From contig CAZOJY010000102.1 in assembly GCA_964580235.1 (NCBI GenBank), forward strand, positions 1 through 12,942: a stretch of 12,942 bases of DNA, given 5' to 3'. Positions within the stretch are counted from its first letter, which is position 1, and every line of letters begins with the position of its first letter. A program made the translations under genes and the position numbers. The notes beneath the pieces are model-generated. The model was not told the DNA's origin. It saw only the letters and a list, made by a program, of their open reading frames with translations, and did no database searches. Source of the DNA: G020348385 sp964580235. Its GTDB lineage: Bacteria; Acidobacteriota; Aminicenantia; Aminicenantales; Aminicenantaceae. Shown here in pieces: positions 12,887 to 12,942 of the stretch.

Positions 12887-12942
12887 ATGGGTATTGACCA
12901 TCATAAGCAATACTCGTACATCACTTTACTGGTCTTCGCAGC
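12887..12942 (+). pseudogene. IS-A transposase (IS110 family), N-terminal part after the IS-B insertion
   Basis: The frame ATG-GGT-ATT-GAC-CAT-CAT runs to the right edge, reading MGIDHHKQYSYITLLVFA. It aligns with the start of IS110-family transposases, including IS-B's own MRKYIGCDAHKRYSVFAVM, with GID supplying the first catalytic Asp. An in-frame TAA directly precedes it within IS-B, and there is no ribosome-binding site here. The native first codons and AGGAGG are on the other side of IS-B at 11538-11559. The gene is therefore split after three or four codons. Initiation at 12887 on a transcript from IS-B is possible but unsupported. Confidence 0.7.

Larger units (their letters stand above)
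11560..12888 (+). mobile_element. IS-B, complete IS110-family (IS1111-like) insertion sequence
   Basis: It is about 1.33 kb, with one transposase gene, a short left noncoding end (about 60 bases) and a longer right one (about 185 bases). Subterminal inverted repeats TATGAAAGCGC (11567-11577) and GCGCTTTCATA (12875-12885) are perfect over 11 bp. Subterminal repeats a few bases inside the ends, and a long right noncoding region, are features of the IS1111 subgroup. The ends were placed by joining the flanking halves of the IS-A transposase gene; an AT(G) shared by both junctions leaves 1-3 bases of ambiguity. No target duplication is seen beyond that, as expected for IS110-family recombination. 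Confidence 0.75.

Noticed and set aside
1..12942. CRISPR array, tRNA/rRNA genes, toxin-antitoxin or phage-defence system
   Set aside because: I found no regularly spaced repeats, no cloverleaf or rRNA signature, and no defence or toxin motifs in any coding region.

Overview
The window reads as accessory-rich chromosome from an anaerobic or microaerophilic, probably Gram-negative bacterium. It has Sec and Tat export signals, a PerR/rubrerythrin peroxide defence pair, a flavin/Fe-S membrane electron-transfer protein and a carboxypeptidase-regulatory/VWA surface-type protein. The mix (PmoA-like DUF6807 beside a Tat-exported Gfo/Idh/MocA oxidoreductase; 'GGGGACAGGATAC' inverted repeats) recalls Aminicenantes, Acidobacteriota, Planctomycetota or deltaproteobacterial genomes, but no marker gene fixes the lineage.

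Left part (1-2144, mostly minus strand): the N-terminal part of a DDAH/amidinotransferase-family enzyme runs off the left edge. Upstream of it is a 397-residue fusion of an FMN-binding domain to a NapH/NosR-type membrane domain with two CxxxCP motifs. A 166-bp palindromic repeat element (1979-2144), preceded by a 15-bp tandem duplication, then separates the minus-strand genes from the plus-strand block.

Centre (2233-5981, plus): an exported VWA protein of the YfbK type with a clear terminator, a roughly 340-base gap rich in hairpins, and a rhomboid protease with a C-terminal helical/TPR-like extension. Next, on the minus strand (6042-8373), are a Tat-exported Gfo/Idh/MocA oxidoreductase and a Sec-exported DUF6807/PmoA-like protein, a probable two-gene operon for carbohydrate-type metabolism outside the cytoplasm. 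Divergent from it (8485-9505) are perR and rbr, 22 bases apart. The perR promoter contains an AT-rich dyad and may give a leaderless transcript.

Right part (9547-12942): a minus-strand group of a PlsC/GPAT-type acyltransferase with a plastid-like PSGG motif and an uncharacterised two-TM protein. Upstream of these is only the last two dozen codons of a sensor histidine kinase. The kinase is cut off by an IS110-family element (IS-A), and IS-A's own transposase gene is split within its first codons by a second, complete IS110/IS1111-type element (IS-B, about 11560-12888). Removing IS-B rejoins ATG-AAT-TAT-ATG to GGT-ATT-GAC-CAT-CAT, a normal IS110 transposase N-terminus. Both elements carry structured noncoding DNA where guide (bridge/seek) RNAs of this family are expected. 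This nested insertion with two candidate guide-RNA loci is the most interesting part of the window. I saw no tRNA, rRNA, CRISPR array or defence operon.
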